Shown one piece after another: positions 26,865 to 34,597 of a stretch of 64,000 nucleotides of DNA. The notes below the pieces were generated by a model. The model had not been told where the DNA came from. It saw nothing but the letters and a program-made list of their open reading frames with translations, and did no database searches. The DNA is from Nostoc sp036917775 (GTDB taxonomy: Bacteria > Cyanobacteriota > Cyanobacteriia > Cyanobacteriales > Nostocaceae). The stretch is taken from positions 1 through 64,000 of the forward strand of contig NZ_JBALEQ010000068.1 in NCBI RefSeq assembly GCF_036917775.1. The letters run 5' to 3'. How positions within the stretch are numbered: the first letter of the stretch is position 1; the number at the start of each line of letters is the position of its first letter. The position numbers and the translations under genes are program-made.

Positions 26865-27246
26865 CCAAGCTGCTTATAGTATTCTGCTCGCTGAAGTTGC
26901 TCCCAAGGTGATTGAGACGGAAGAAGAGTATGAGCGCACCCTAGCTGTGGCAGAGCGCCTAACGTTTTGCAAGAATCGAACTCCAGAAGAACAAGCTCTG
27001 CATAAGCTGATAGTAACGCTGATTGAAGTGTATGAGGCACAGAACTATCCAATGGATGAATCTGCACCGCATGAAATTCTCCAACACATTATGGAAGCTA
27101 GTGATACTCGTCAAGCTGACTTAGTGGGCATTATCGGATCGAGTGGTGTTGTGTCTGAGGTTGTAAACGGTAAGCGATCGATTAGTAAGGCACAAGCTAA
27201 GGCACTTGCAGATTACTTCAAGGTGACACCCAGTCTGTTCATCTAA
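26848..27246 (+). CDS. higA: HigA-type antitoxin with HTH domain
   Basis: The 132-residue protein has an extended N-terminal helical region and a C-terminal Xre-type helix-turn-helix (R-Q-A-D-L-V-G-I-I-G-S-S-G-V-V-S-E-V, then A-K-A-L-A-D-Y-F). HigA neutralises HigB and represses the operon. It starts inside the end of higB (17-bp overlap). It is followed by the oppositely oriented cpeZ, with 56 bp between the stops. Confidence 0.85.
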   Translation: MTLTFDQAAYSILLAEVAPKVIETEEEYERTLAVAERLTFCKNRTPEEQALHKLIVTLIEVYEAQNYPMDESAPHEILQHIMEASDTRQADLVGIIGSSGVVSEVVNGKRSISKAQAKALADYFKVTPSLFI

Positions 27247-27302
27247 TGTATCCGCTCTATTAGAATTGATAAAAGTAGTTGTATAAAAGAAGACAGCGAT
27301 CG

Positions 27303-27911
27303 CTACCTTCCTTTATAATTAATCACCTGATCTAATCGGGGCAAAGCACTTACTGCTGATTCACGGACATAAGGATCGGCAGATTCATCATTAGTTAATG
27401 CTGTCAACACTTCCACTCCCCGCATATCACCCATCGAACCCAGTGCATTAACAATCGCCACAGCCAGCGCAACATTATCTATTGTTTTCAAAGCCTCAGC
27501 CAAAATCTCAAAGGCAGGAGAACCAATTTCACCTAGTGCCATTACTGATGCAATATAGACAACGGCATTTGGATCGTTGAGTGCTGTCTTCAATCCCTCT
27601 AACCCCTCATCTGGGAAAGGAACATCTGGATGGTTAGCAGCAACCTGTGCCAGAGCCTTAGCACAACTACCCCTAATAGTTGCATTCTCGCTATTTACTA
27701 ATGAATCTACCAATGATGGGACAGCATCTGTACCAATAGCACCCAGTGCCTTAACAGCAGCACGACGGTAAGTCACATCTTCTTCATCCAAAATACCCAT
27801 CAGGCGAGAAATCGTATTTTCATCACGAACATCAGCCAGTTCCCACATGGCTCGTTCCCGCAGATTAGGGTTGGGGTGTTTCAATTGTTCAAATAATGAA
27901 TCTATCGTCAT
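27303..27911 (-). CDS. cpeZ: CpeZ, HEAT-repeat lyase partner / chaperone-like
   Basis: The 202-residue HEAT protein (L-R-E-R-A-M-W-E-L-A-D-V-R-D, A-V-K-A-L-G-A-I-G, A-L-G-E-I-G, A-L-G-S-M-G) matches CpeZ in length and pattern. CpeZ assists CpeY and stabilises phycoerythrin subunits during bilin attachment. It lies on the cpeB/cpeA strand, 216 bp downstream of cpeA, separated by a hairpin and repeat DNA, so read-through from cpeBA may or may not reach it. Confidence 0.8.
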   Translation of the reverse strand: MTIDSLFEQLKHPNPNLRERAMWELADVRDENTISRLMGILDEEDVTYRRAAVKALGAIGTDAVPSLVDSLVNSENATIRGSCAKALAQVAANHPDVPFPDEGLEGLKTALNDPNAVVYIASVMALGEIGSPAFEILAEALKTIDNVALAVAIVNALGSMGDMRGVEVLTALTNDESADPYVRESAVSALPRLDQVINYKGR

Positions 27912-28018
27912 AAAAGAAAATTTCCCTGTTTAAATCCCCCAGGTTCAATCATTAATTACGAATTACGTTAGCGCAGCGTTAGCGACGTAGGAGCGTCATT
28001 ACGAATTAGTAACAACTA

Positions 28019-28077
28019 AGGGACTCTTGATCAATCACTCAACCAGATACAGGCAAAGCAACAGACTGAGAGTCCCT
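28019..28077 (-). terminator. hairpin after cpeA, possible attenuator/terminator
   Basis: AGGGACTCT at 28019-28027 pairs with AGAGTCCCT at 28069-28077. It lies 50-110 bp after the cpeA stop on that strand. No long T run follows, so termination strength is uncertain; an mRNA-stabilising role is equally possible. Confidence 0.5.
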
Positions 28078-28127
28078 AAGTTTTAGAGTATGACGATCGC
28101 TCGTCTACGTCTAGTCAAATCCTATTA

Positions 28128-28622
28128 CTATGAAAGGGAGTTGATTACGTAGTCGAGGAGAGCGCGGAATTCAACCAATGCTTGAGGAGACATATCACGC
28201 GGAGAACAAGCGCGATCGCGAGTGTAGGTCAACGCTGTAACGTAGGGAGCAGTAGGCAGATTTAAAGAGCGATAAACTTCACGAGCGCCTGCAATACCCC
28301 ACTCATCCAGAGGGCCAGTACCGCCCACAACCAAGCTGTAGTTGATCAAGCGTAGGTAGTGCTTGATGTCACGGAGGCACTTGTCTTTCTTAACTTGAGT
28401 GTCCCCAGCTTCACCTTCTTGGCTCAGGTAAGGATATTTCTTAAAGGCAGCATCATAACCTTCTTTAGCGACTGCATCAATACCAGCAGCCAACTTTTCA
28501 GCAGCTTCTAAACGAGCGCTAGCACGCTGAATGCTACCTTGAACAGATTCTAGATCGGAGGAAGTTGGGAAACGACCTGCTGCATCAGCAGATCCAATAA
28601 CTGTAGTGATAACTGATTTCAT
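28128..28622 (-). CDS. cpeA: C-phycoerythrin alpha subunit
   Basis: CpeA pairs with CpeB in the outer rod discs of the phycobilisome and absorbs green light. The 164-residue length is exact for the family. Cysteines at 82 (K-C-L-R-D) and 139 (R-A-C-S-P) are the two phycoerythrobilin attachment sites; Cys82 is the CpeY target. It follows cpeB by 85 bp on the same strand. It is phycoerythrin rather than phycocyanin because of Cys139 and the sequence M-K-S-V-I-T-T-V-I. Confidence 0.96.
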   Translation of the reverse strand: MKSVITTVIGSADAAGRFPTSSDLESVQGSIQRASARLEAAEKLAAGIDAVAKEGYDAAFKKYPYLSQEGEAGDTQVKKDKCLRDIKHYLRLINYSLVVGGTGPLDEWGIAGAREVYRSLNLPTAPYVTALTYTRDRACSPRDMSPQALVEFRALLDYVINSLS

Positions 28623-28707
28623 TGCTTTTTATACTCCAGATTTGATTTGATCGAGTTTTAATTTCAGTTGGCTTGACTAATAGGCTTTAGCCGTTAGGAA
28701 TTAGCAA

Positions 28708-29265
28708 TTAGCTCAAAGCAGAAATAACGCGATCGAAGTAGCTAGCAGCTTCAGCAGCTAAAGCAGAGCAGTCGCCTTGAGGAGTTTCCAGTTTACGGAA
28801 TCTTTTGCCAGCGTTAGCTTCAGTATTGGTGTTGGTGATGTGAGCAACGCTGATAGCCTTCAGGATTTGGAAAGCACGTACAGAAGATCCAGTAGGTACG
28901 CCCAAAGCTGTGTAGGTTTCTTTCAAACCGTTCAAAGCGCGATCGTCTAACACAGAAGAATCGCCAGCCAATAACGCATAAGTTACATAGCGCAGAACGA
29001 TTTCAGCATCACGTAGGCAAGCAGCCATCCGGCGAGTGGGGTACAAGTTACCACCAGCTTGAAGCAAACCTGTGTTTTCACAAGCAATACCAGCAATGGC
29101 ATCAGAAACTGCACAGCTAGCGTTGCTAGCGATCGCATTCACAGCATCAAGGCGCTTGTTGCCTTCAGCAATGAAAGACTTAAGGGCTGCTAAGTCAGCA
29201 CCACCGATAGGAGCGGTTTTGGCATCAGCTGCAATTACAGCTCTGGAAAAAGCATCAAGAACCAT
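28708..29265 (-). CDS. cpeB: C-phycoerythrin beta subunit
   Basis: The 185-residue CpeB carries all expected bilin cysteines: 51 and 62 (one doubly linked bilin), 83 (A-C-L-R-D) and 166 (Q-G-D-C-S). The start M-V-L-D-A-F is one residue longer than the usual M-L-D-A-F. It is the first gene of cpeBA. The 320-bp upstream region, between cpeB and nblA, should hold its promoter, where light-colour or growth regulation would act; I could not identify a specific CpeR or L-box site. Confidence 0.96.
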   Translation of the reverse strand: MVLDAFSRAVIAADAKTAPIGGADLAALKSFIAEGNKRLDAVNAIASNASCAVSDAIAGIACENTGLLQAGGNLYPTRRMAACLRDAEIVLRYVTYALLAGDSSVLDDRALNGLKETYTALGVPTGSSVRAFQILKAISVAHITNTNTEANAGKRFRKLETPQGDCSALAAEAASYFDRVISALS

Positions 29266-29588
29266 GAGTTCTCCTTAATATTCACAAATGGCGGATATTA
29301 TTTTTGGCGTGTTCTCGATCAGAATTAACTGCGAGTAGCCAAACAAAAACATAGGGGATCAATAGTGCCCTAGTCTTTACTATGAGAGACAAAGTAATAA
29401 TCTGTAATATTTAATTTGGGCATTGGGAATTGGGCGTAAGGAGTGCTGAGTTAAGAGTTTTGTTTATCTCCTTGTCCCCTTGTCTCCCTCATCTCCCCTG
29501 CCCCCTACCTCTAAAAAATTAAGACTTACGCATTTCAACGGAACTCTGCCACTGCGTAAGTCTTAAGGATATTCTTTTTTTTACTTTA
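29266..29588. other. cpeB upstream region
   Basis: The 323-bp spacer between nblA and cpeB contains a short repeat stretch near 29420-29510, the nblA terminator hairpin, and presumably the cpeBA promoter. A -10-like taatat occurs near 29408 (minus-strand sense uncertain). Confidence 0.4.
29519..29566 (-). terminator. rho-independent terminator of nblA, repeat-derived
   Basis: TTAAGACTTACGCA (29519-29532) and its perfect complement (29553-29566) form a 14-bp stem. On the minus strand it is followed by TTTTTT. It begins 22 bp after the nblA stop. The same gacttacgca end occurs in the element at 26437-26522, so a mobile-type palindrome may have been adopted as a terminator. Confidence 0.75.
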
Positions 29589-29759
29589 TCAAGCTTGTTT
29601 TAGCAGATGTTTGACCAAATTATCTTTTACCATCATCTGCCGTAAAACTTCTAACAAAAATTCCTGAGCTTCTTGTTGGCTCAAACTCTTTACCTGGTCT
29701 TTCAAGTTTTGTAAGCGAAACTGTTGCTCTAATGTTAATTCGACTGGAAAATCCATCAT
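29589..29759 (-). CDS. nblA: NblA family phycobilisome degradation protein
   Basis: This 56-residue gene reads M-M-D-F-P-V-E-L-T-L-E-Q-Q-F, then L-S-Q-Q-E-A-Q-E-F-L and a basic C-terminal helix (M-M-V-K-D-N-L-V-K-H-L-L-K). That is the NblA pattern (E-L-S/T-L-E-Q-Q-F, then a helix with Q-A-x-x-F-L). NblA is an adaptor that binds phycobiliproteins and recruits Clp protease when nitrogen or sulfur is short. A ribosome site (gaggag) lies 4-9 bp before the start. It sits directly upstream of cpeBA on the same strand, with its own terminator. Heterocystous genomes often carry several nblA copies; this one is phycoerythrin-linked by position. Confidence 0.85.
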   Translation of the reverse strand: MMDFPVELTLEQQFRLQNLKDQVKSLSQQEAQEFLLEVLRQMMVKDNLVKHLLKQA

Positions 29760-29772
29760 TACACTCCTCTGA

Positions 29773-29964
29773 TTGACTGAATCGAAGGTATCGGTTGTTA
29801 CTAGTAATGTGAAGACGATCGCTTTAAGTTATTCTAGCACCGAGATATTAAACTGTCCACATTGTCAAGCTATAAATAACCACCCTCACAAAAATTTACA
29901 ATTAGGTAACAACATCTCTATTTCACCCTGCGTTTGTAGGGAGTTTGTTGAAGCTGATCGCTAA
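29773..29964 (+). CDS. possible small zinc-ribbon-like protein (doubtful)
   Basis: An open frame of up to 63 codons begins at a TTG (29773) or a GTG at 29809, with C-P-H-C and a later C-V-C that could bind zinc. There is no ATG start, no obvious ribosome site and no family that I recognise. It lies divergent to nblA, in the 300-bp gap before the lyase gene. Confidence 0.25.
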   Translation: MTESKVSVVTSNVKTIALSYSSTEILNCPHCQAINNHPHKNLQLGNNISISPCVCREFVEADR

Positions 29965-30060
29965 TCGCTGTAATGTTTAGAATGTTTATATACCAATAAC
30001 TGTAAAAATAAAAAACACGTATAACATCATCCGCAGGAGTCATAAGTAGGAGTCAGAAGA

Positions 30061-30681
30061 TTGATAGACGCAATGGAATTTTTCCAGCTAAGTGCTGGTA
30101 AGTGGCGATCGCAACGAGCAACTCATCATCTGGCGTTCAAGCGCTCAGAGACTGGAGAATCGGATATACAAGTAGAAACTCTGGAAGCCAATCATCCAGA
30201 AATCATTGAACTGTGCCAGTATCACGAAATTGACCCCAGCCTTTCAGTAGGAGGGTCACGTGTGCGTTGGCTAGGCACAATGGCTTGGGATAGAGAGAAC
30301 GAAGAGAACCATCAGGGGAAAACTATATTTGCGATCGTGCCTGATGAGGATAACCCAAGGGCTGGCAAATTACTACGCGAAAGAGGCTATGCCGAAATTG
30401 TGCCTGTAGTCGGTCTTTTTCACATGGATGATGAAGATGGACTAGTGTTAACAACCGAATACGAAACAATGAGTTCTATTGAGAGGTTCTGGTTTGCCAG
30501 CCCAAATATGCGACTTCGAACCAGTACAGTAAAACGGTTTGGTGGCTTTAGCACGGCATCGTTTTGTACTGAAAGCCGCATCGAAAGTTCTGTTGAGGTT
30601 TCCAACACAGAACAGGTAACAGAAAGCCTTGGGCAGGATATTCTAGAAAAAAAACAGTTTTATTCAGTTCTGGGTTGGTGA
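30061..30681 (+). CDS. cpeS: CpcS/CpeS-family bilin lyase
   Basis: The protein shows the S/U-type lyase signature: M-E-F-F-Q-L-S-A-G-K-W-R-S-Q-R, then R-V-R-W-L-G-T-M, G-K-L-L-R-E-R-G-Y-A-E, E-Y-E-T-M, F-W-F-A-S-P-N-x-R-L-R-T, and R-F-G-G-F-S-T-A-S-F-C. These beta-barrel lyases attach bilins to Cys82-type sites. The ribosome site (taggag, 30049-30054) is well spaced for the TTG at 30061, favouring it over ATG 30073. Position beside cpeBA suggests phycoerythrin (CpeS); CpcS on phycocyanin cannot be excluded. A C-terminal extension of about 30 residues is unusual. Confidence 0.75.
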   Translation: MIDAMEFFQLSAGKWRSQRATHHLAFKRSETGESDIQVETLEANHPEIIELCQYHEIDPSLSVGGSRVRWLGTMAWDRENEENHQGKTIFAIVPDEDNPRAGKLLRERGYAEIVPVVGLFHMDDEDGLVLTTEYETMSSIERFWFASPNMRLRTSTVKRFGGFSTASFCTESRIESSVEVSNTEQVTESLGQDILEKKQFYSVLGW

Positions 30682-31223
30682 ATTATCTCAAGCAAAGTGA
30701 TGCTTTTACTCGTGGGCAAGATTATCTGCATCGGGTGCAGAGACTTGCCCTAGAGCCGGGAATGGTAGATGTGTTCGATAACCTGCGCGATCGCATCCCC
30801 ATTTGCACTTGGATTGGCGAAAATATTAACACCGTAAACGCTCAGATCAACGCCTACTTAGAAGTTTGTCATGAGTGCTTTCATCCACAAGAGCGTCGTC
30901 ACATCCAAATTTTTGCAGTCCCCATAGCTCAATCTTTTGGTATAGACGGGCTGTGCAATATTCTCACAAATCCAATCACTATTCTGGTAGATGTCGGTCG
31001 AGTTGCACCGAAAGACTGGTTTGGTGTAGTCGTCCATGAATACGCCCATGCCCATCTAGGAGACTTTGGTCACAATCAGCAGTTTGCTAGCATCCTATCT
31101 CATTTATGTTTAGGACTGGGATTAGAACCACCCTACTGGGAGAAAGGAATGGAAGCAACTTTGCGTAGCTGGCCTTACTGTAAGTCAACCATAGATCCTC
31201 TGGAATTTTGGATAGGTCGTTGA
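30678..31223 (+). CDS. putative HExxH zinc metallopeptidase-like protein, coupled to cpeS
   Basis: The frame opens at a GTG that overlaps the cpeS stop (GTGA), so translation is probably coupled; a TTG at 30675 also fits. The product is about 181 residues with V-V-V-H-E-Y-A-H-A-H-L-G-D-F-G-H-N-Q-Q-F near 118-138. H-E-Y-A-H plus a later G-H-N-Q-Q-F resembles SprT/YgjP- or minigluzincin-like zinc sites, where a third histidine completes the metal ligands. There is no signal peptide, so it should be cytoplasmic. I do not recognise a named family. Whether it acts on phycobiliproteins, linkers or something else is unknown. Confidence 0.75.
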   Translation: MNYLKQSDAFTRGQDYLHRVQRLALEPGMVDVFDNLRDRIPICTWIGENINTVNAQINAYLEVCHECFHPQERRHIQIFAVPIAQSFGIDGLCNILTNPITILVDVGRVAPKDWFGVVVHEYAHAHLGDFGHNQQFASILSHLCLGLGLEPPYWEKGMEATLRSWPYCKSTIDPLEFWIGR

Positions 31224-31608
31224 AGGAGGCAGGAGGCAGGAGGCAGGAGGGAAATAACTAATGCAATTCCCAATTCCCAATTCCCAATCTTCCATTAATT
31301 TCTTTTGCTAAATGTTAAATTTTATTGCTTCAGTTAAAAAAAGTGAAACTCAATCTTCTAATCTGAAATATGTGAATAAAATTTTTTAGTCATTTACAGT
31401 AACTATTAAGCTGGAAGTTGCACTACTTTTTTTATTGATTAGCTATGGGTTGAATCCAGTGTGCTAATCGTTTTTCATACCCAATACTTAAAATCACCCT
31501 TAGTTAAGTTTCGTGAAATTTTATCAGAATCTGAGGTTCTGATACAACTACTCCCTTAATATGTGATTTAAAGTTGTTAACTTTAATTAAGAACATGGAG
31601 GCTTTAGA
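31224..31608. other. upstream region of the rod-core linker gene
   Basis: The 385-bp gap holds a caggagg-type 7-mer repeat (31225-31251) and ccaattcc repeats (31263-31288) after the HExxH gene. A long AT-rich stretch (31300-31600) precedes the linker start, with a ribosome site (ggagg, near 31597). Confidence 0.55.
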
Positions 31609-32376
31609 ATGGCAATTCCTCTGTTAGAATATGAACCTTCAAGTCAAAACCAGCGTGTCGCTGGATATGAAGTACCGGGTGATGAACAGCCCAGGATTTT
31701 TAATACAGACAATATCCTGTCTCCATCAGATTTAGGCGATTTGATTGAAGCAGCATATCGTCAACTTTTCTTTTATGCTTTTGCTGCTGACCGCGAAACA
31801 TATTTAGAGTCTCAACTCCGTAATGGACAAATTACAGTACGGGACTTTGTTCGTGGATTGGTGCTTTCTAATACCTTTAAGAAAAGCTTTTACGACCTCA
31901 ACAATAATTATCGCTTTGTTGAGCAAGTAATTCAGCGCGTTCTAGGACGTGACCCATACAACGAGCGGGAAAAAATCGCTTGGTCAATTGTGGTTGCTAC
32001 CAAGGGTATTGTAGGCTTCGTTGATGAAGTTCTCAACACTGAAGAGTACCTGAGCAATTTTGGATATTCCACAGTGCCTTATCAGCGCCGTCGGATACTG
32101 CCATCTCAATCTACAGGTGAGTTGCCATTTAACATCAAATCTCCGCGATACGAAGATTACCACCGTGCCAAACTGGGTTTCCCCCAAATCATTTGGCAGG
32201 TCGAAGTACGCAGATTCCTTCCACAAGAGCAAAAGCCAAAAGCTGGCGATCCAGCTCTGTTTTTGTCTATGGCACAAAGTGTCAATGCAACTGGCAATAC
32301 GCCACAAAGAATCTCGTCATTCAACATCGATATCGAAAAGTCTGTACCTTATCGCCAGTTAGCTGGAATTAAGTAA
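31609..32376 (+). CDS. cpcG: phycobilisome rod-core linker, CpcG family
   Basis: The 255-residue protein starts M-A-I-P-L-L-E-Y, a typical CpcG N-terminus, followed by one PBS linker domain (about 18-150; A-A-Y-R-Q-L-F, R-N-G-Q-I-T-V-R-D-F-V-R-G-L, N-N-Y-R-F-V-E, L-G-R-D-P-Y-N). CpcG joins phycobilisome rods to the allophycocyanin core. There is no C-terminal hydrophobic helix, so it is not the membrane-anchored CpcL type. It lies at the end of the phycoerythrin island, which may make it the linker for phycoerythrin-containing rods. Confidence 0.88.
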   Translation: MAIPLLEYEPSSQNQRVAGYEVPGDEQPRIFNTDNILSPSDLGDLIEAAYRQLFFYAFAADRETYLESQLRNGQITVRDFVRGLVLSNTFKKSFYDLNNNYRFVEQVIQRVLGRDPYNEREKIAWSIVVATKGIVGFVDEVLNTEEYLSNFGYSTVPYQRRRILPSQSTGELPFNIKSPRYEDYHRAKLGFPQIIWQVEVRRFLPQEQKPKAGDPALFLSMAQSVNATGNTPQRISSFNIDIEKSVPYRQLAGIK

Positions 32377-32422
32377 CAATTTTTGGTCGGCGGCTGTCTA
32401 GTACATCGCTTTGATCATTTTA

Positions 32423-32508
32423 TAGCGTGCATGAGTCTTGGGTTATGTAGGAGTTTCATTTAGGTATAACTAGTGAAACAGACTCTATCCCATGTCTGAT
32501 GCACGCTA
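32423..32508. repeat. 86-bp nested palindromic element downstream of cpcG
   Basis: TAGCGTGCAT (32423-32432) is inverted exactly at 32499-32508, and inside it GTTTCA (32453-32458) pairs with TGAAAC (32474-32479). It may act as a terminator for cpcG. It is followed by gggaatt 7-mer repeats (32517-32563). Confidence 0.65.
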
Positions 32509-32567
32509 GTTGTTAATGGGAATTGGGAATCGGGAATTGGGAATTGGGAATTGGGAATTGGGATGAG

Positions 32568-33581
32568 CTAAAGTGTAGTTCGTCTTTTTAGCATCTCCAA
32601 AAGTTTTGTAAATTGGGTGGGAGGGGTAGCTGTCACCTCAATCATCTCGCCGGATAGGGGATGCTGTAATCTTAGCCGCCAAGCGTGTAGTGCTTGACCA
32701 GTCAAATTTACGCCCACTGAATGACCAGAACTATAAACTGGGTCGCCGACAATGGGATGACCCATTTTGGCGCTATGGACACGAATTTGATGGGTGCGTC
32801 CAGTTTCTAGTTGGAAGCGGATTAAAGTGAAATTTCCAAGACGTTCTAATACTTGCCAATGAGTGACGGCAGATCGTCCGCCTTGTTCAATAGGCATAAT
32901 AGCCATTTTTTTGCGGTCTTGGGGATGGCGACCAATGGGTAAGTCAATTGTGCCACTCTCAACTTTTGGCGCACCGTAAACTACGCCCAAGTATTCTCTG
33001 CGTGCGGTTTTAGCTTTCAGTTGAGCTTGTAGGTGATGATGGGCAACTTCTGTTTTTGCGATCGCGATCGCTCCTGTTGTATCCTTATCCAATCGATGGA
33101 CGATTCCCGGACGTTGGACTCCGCCAATTCCTGGTAAATTGGGACAGTGAGCCAACAAAGCATTTACCAGTGTGCCATCTGGATGACCGGGTGCGGGATG
33201 GACAACTAAGCCTGCGGGTTTGTTGAGAATAAGTAATTGGTCATCTTCGTAGAGAATATCTAAAGGGATATCTTCTGCTAGCAGTTCTAGGGGTTGTGCT
33301 TCTGGTATTTCCAGAGTGATGTGATCGCCTAGCTTGACATTGATCTTCTTAGAAGTGCAAACTTTATCATTAAGTTGCACATTACCCTGTTCGATTAACT
33401 GCTGGATGCGCGAACGGGATAAATCTGGTAATTCTTGGGAAAGGAAACGGTCAATGCGATCGCCTTTAGTGTCGGTGCAGTGTATCGTATTACTGGAGGG
33501 AAGTAAGTTAAGTGCTGCATCCTCTATATGAGAAGACAAGCGATCGCTATTTTCTTGGATTTGTAAATTAAATTCGGTCAC
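32568..33581 (-). CDS. rluD: RluA-family 23S rRNA pseudouridine synthase (RluD-like)
   Basis: The protein has an N-terminal S4 RNA-binding domain (D-R-F-L-S-Q-E-L-P-D-L-S-R-S-R-I-Q, about 43-100) and the catalytic H-R-L-D-K-D-T-T-G near residue 162-170, with Asp as nucleophile. S4 plus this catalytic motif fits RluD/RluC-type enzymes that modify 23S rRNA. Length is 337, slightly over the E. coli 326. An N-terminal extension of about 40 residues is present. It stands alone. Confidence 0.85.
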   Translation of the reverse strand: MTEFNLQIQENSDRLSSHIEDAALNLLPSSNTIHCTDTKGDRIDRFLSQELPDLSRSRIQQLIEQGNVQLNDKVCTSKKINVKLGDHITLEIPEAQPLELLAEDIPLDILYEDDQLLILNKPAGLVVHPAPGHPDGTLVNALLAHCPNLPGIGGVQRPGIVHRLDKDTTGAIAIAKTEVAHHHLQAQLKAKTARREYLGVVYGAPKVESGTIDLPIGRHPQDRKKMAIMPIEQGGRSAVTHWQVLERLGNFTLIRFQLETGRTHQIRVHSAKMGHPIVGDPVYSSGHSVGVNLTGQALHAWRLRLQHPLSGEMIEVTATPPTQFTKLLEMLKRRTTL

Positions 33582-33744
33582 AATTGCTCTGGATTATTAA
33601 TTCCCCTTTCTTTAAGTAAAGCGCGGAATCTCTTTATTGGGGTGGTTAGAAACCTAGTCTACACAACCAAAACCGAAAGAAGTGGGTTTGAAAACCTTAA
33701 TTTGGACTGAAATTTTGTTTGTACAGGGGTAAATTCTATTTATC

Positions 33745-34395
33745 CTAGCTGTCTTGTCTTTGTTCTTTTAACCATTGTCGAAATGATCTAAGTGCTGAAC
33801 TTGTTCCTGTGGTTCGTGCCATTTCCACAAACTGAGGAATTATTTTATTGACAGGAAAACCAGGAAATATGGCGCTTGTGAGAGACTTTATATATTGTTC
33901 ACCTTGCAATAAGTTAATTTCTAAATTTTTACTTTCATATCGCCAAATTTCAGGTACTTTTAACGCCTGATATGCACTAATTTGGGTTTTAGAGGTGACA
34001 TCAATTTCAATCGCTAAATCAGGAGGAGGATCAACTGTTAAGTCGATCTTATCTTTGCCAATCATGAGCTGATAGTTTTGAATATAAAAACAATCATCAG
34101 GTTCAATACCTGCACTTATATCTTTTCGTTTAAAGGTAGTTGAACCTAAAGATTCCCAATTCAGATCGAGTTCATCTAACAAGGCTTTCACTAAGTCTCC
34201 AATAATTACCTTCGCCCGCTCATGTTCTGGTAATGGAGCCATAATTTCTAGTGTTCCTTGGCTGTATGCTACTCGACTTCCACGATGCTCTCCTAACTCG
34301 TTGAGAATTGCTTCAAATACTTGCCAACTCACATCTTCCAGGATTATTCTTTGCCCTGCTGGAACTCGAATTTGTTTTAGTTGAAGAGTAACCAT
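33745..34395 (-). CDS. Uma2-family (DUF820) putative endonuclease
   Basis: The 216-residue protein shows the PD-(D/E)xK-like Uma2 pattern common in cyanobacteria: E-I-M-A-P-L-P-E-H-E, a G-I-E-P-D-D-C-F segment, P-D-L-A-I-E-I-D-V-T-S-K-T, and Y-x-x-L-K-V-P-E-I-W-R-Y. The residues D-L-A-I-E-I-D are the likely metal site. Such genes are present in tens of copies per genome and their biology is not established. Confidence 0.85.
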   Translation of the reverse strand: MVTLQLKQIRVPAGQRIILEDVSWQVFEAILNELGEHRGSRVAYSQGTLEIMAPLPEHERAKVIIGDLVKALLDELDLNWESLGSTTFKRKDISAGIEPDDCFYIQNYQLMIGKDKIDLTVDPPPDLAIEIDVTSKTQISAYQALKVPEIWRYESKNLEINLLQGEQYIKSLTSAIFPGFPVNKIIPQFVEMARTTGTSSALRSFRQWLKEQRQDS

Positions 34396-34597
34396 AGGAT
34401 GTTAGCTGTTAAATGATTTCATTTTTACTCAAATTTTAGATGAGCGAAAAGAGAATTTTACCAAATTGGATGTAGCCAACGCCCTACCCATTGGCTATAA
34501 ATCCAACAATAACGCAATTTTATTAATATAAACACCCACCTCAAACCTTGGACTTTTCATCTTCCTTCTTTGCGCCCTTTGCGTCCTTAGCGGTTCG

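Noticed and set aside
30858..31055. Minus-strand open frame within the HExxH gene
   Set aside because: It is antisense to a frame with a clear family-like motif and has no start signal; it is a shadow of the real gene.
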